Source: Streptobacillus felis (GTDB lineage: Bacteria; Fusobacteriota; Fusobacteriia; Fusobacteriales; Leptotrichiaceae). From it: a DNA stretch of 33,664 nt. The first letter of the stretch is position 1, and every line of letters starts with the position of its first letter. This document shows, piece by piece, positions 33,372-33,664 of this stretch. The stretch is taken from assembly GCF_001559775.1 (NCBI RefSeq), contig NZ_LOHX01000289.1, positions 1-33,664 on the forward strand. Reading direction: 5' to 3'. The notes below the pieces were generated by a model. That model ran no database searches and had not been told where the DNA came from. It worked only from the letters and a program-made list of their open reading frames with translations. The position numbers and the translations under genes were made by a program.

Positions 33372-33664
33372 TAGTAACTAAAAAAATTAAAGAAGAAAGA
33401 GTTGATCTAGTAATAGATAATTTAAATTCATCGGTTGAAAGCGAAAAAGAAACATTAGAATACATATTGAAAAAAAATGGAAATCCTTTAATATGTATGA
33501 AATTTATTGGAGATATTTTTAGCTTTAGAGCTTCAAAAAATTTACTTTTTGAAAAAGAACTTGAAAAATTTAAACAAGACATGTATATATATGGGAAATT
33601 ATGTATAATGGGTAGTGGTTCAAGATGTATAATTGGTAGTAGTGGATTTATAGAATTTTGTGAA
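33368..33664 (+). CDS. Unrecognised protein overlapping the exoprotein remnant (runs off right edge)
   Basis: Begins with ATG at 33368, overlapping the TGA of the exoprotein remnant (ATGA), and stays open for 99 codons to the window end. It starts MIVTKKIKEERVDLVIDNLN and includes KNGNPLICMKFIGDIFSFRA and YGKLCIMGSGSRCIIGSSGF. There is no signal peptide or membrane segment in the visible part, so it looks cytoplasmic. No family is recognised. The ATGA overlap implies translation coupled to the preceding frame, as between partner genes. Small genes behind FHA-type genes are sometimes immunity proteins, but nothing in the sequence shows that here. Confidence 0.55.
   Translation, partial: MIVTKKIKEERVDLVIDNLNSSVESEKETLEYILKKNGNPLICMKFIGDIFSFRASKNLLFEKELEKFKQDMYIYGKLCIMGSGSRCIIGSSGFIEFCE

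Overview
The window is strongly AT-rich (roughly 27-30% GC by eye), with AGGAGG-type ribosome binding sites, TTGACA/TATAAT promoters and AGA-rich codon use. It encodes outer-membrane proteins (four trimeric autotransporters, a small beta-barrel, a two-partner-secretion remnant) beside Gram-positive-looking neighbourhoods (Asp23/AmaP/NusB, YlxM/Ffh). That mix fits Fusobacteriota, most likely Leptotrichiaceae (Streptobacillus/Sneathia/Leptotrichia-like). This placement is inference from composition and gene content; no rRNA is present.

Layout. 1-164 (minus): start of a transposase-like ORF whose ribosome binding site lies in an inverted repeat. 297-1375: promoter, putative S6 leader, rpsF-ssb-rpsR and terminator. 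1412-13968: four consecutive YadA-type trimeric autotransporter adhesin genes (TAA1-4, 945-1145 aa). TAA1, TAA2 and TAA3 each have a sigma70-type promoter; TAA4 follows TAA3 by 13 nt. All share a nearly identical membrane-anchor module followed by an unusual C-terminal coiled coil that should lie in the periplasm. 13950-14742 (minus): a secreted protein with two PGDYG-like halves and a DUF1294 membrane protein. 14879-19178: a NifS/IscS-type cysteine desulfurase and DnaE. 19175-20634: Asp23/Gls24, AmaP and NusB. 20647-23496: TrkA-TrkH potassium uptake. 23511-25568: BrnQ and an AlkD-like protein. 25571-26130 (minus): a small outer-membrane barrel. 26144-32947: YlxM, Ffh and two tandem acyl-CoA synthetase/ACP/PlsC fusion proteins. 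32955-33371: remnant of a two-partner-secretion (FHA-type) exoprotein lacking a start codon. 33368-end: an unrecognised ORF overlapping that remnant by ATGA and running off the window.

Most genes are housekeeping. The accessory material is the adhesin array, the transposase-like fragment at the left edge and the exoprotein remnant at the right edge. The adhesins combine divergent passengers with a homogenised anchor, which suggests duplication followed by recombination or selection. Points that most deserve follow-up are the coiled coil beyond the TAA barrel, an RNA hairpin that would bring a distant Shine-Dalgarno to the TAA3 start codon, the tandem synthetase-ACP-acyltransferase fusions, and the broken exoprotein with its overlapping unknown partner. 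No tRNA, rRNA, CRISPR array or complete insertion sequence was seen, and no gene-free stretch exceeds 300 bases.
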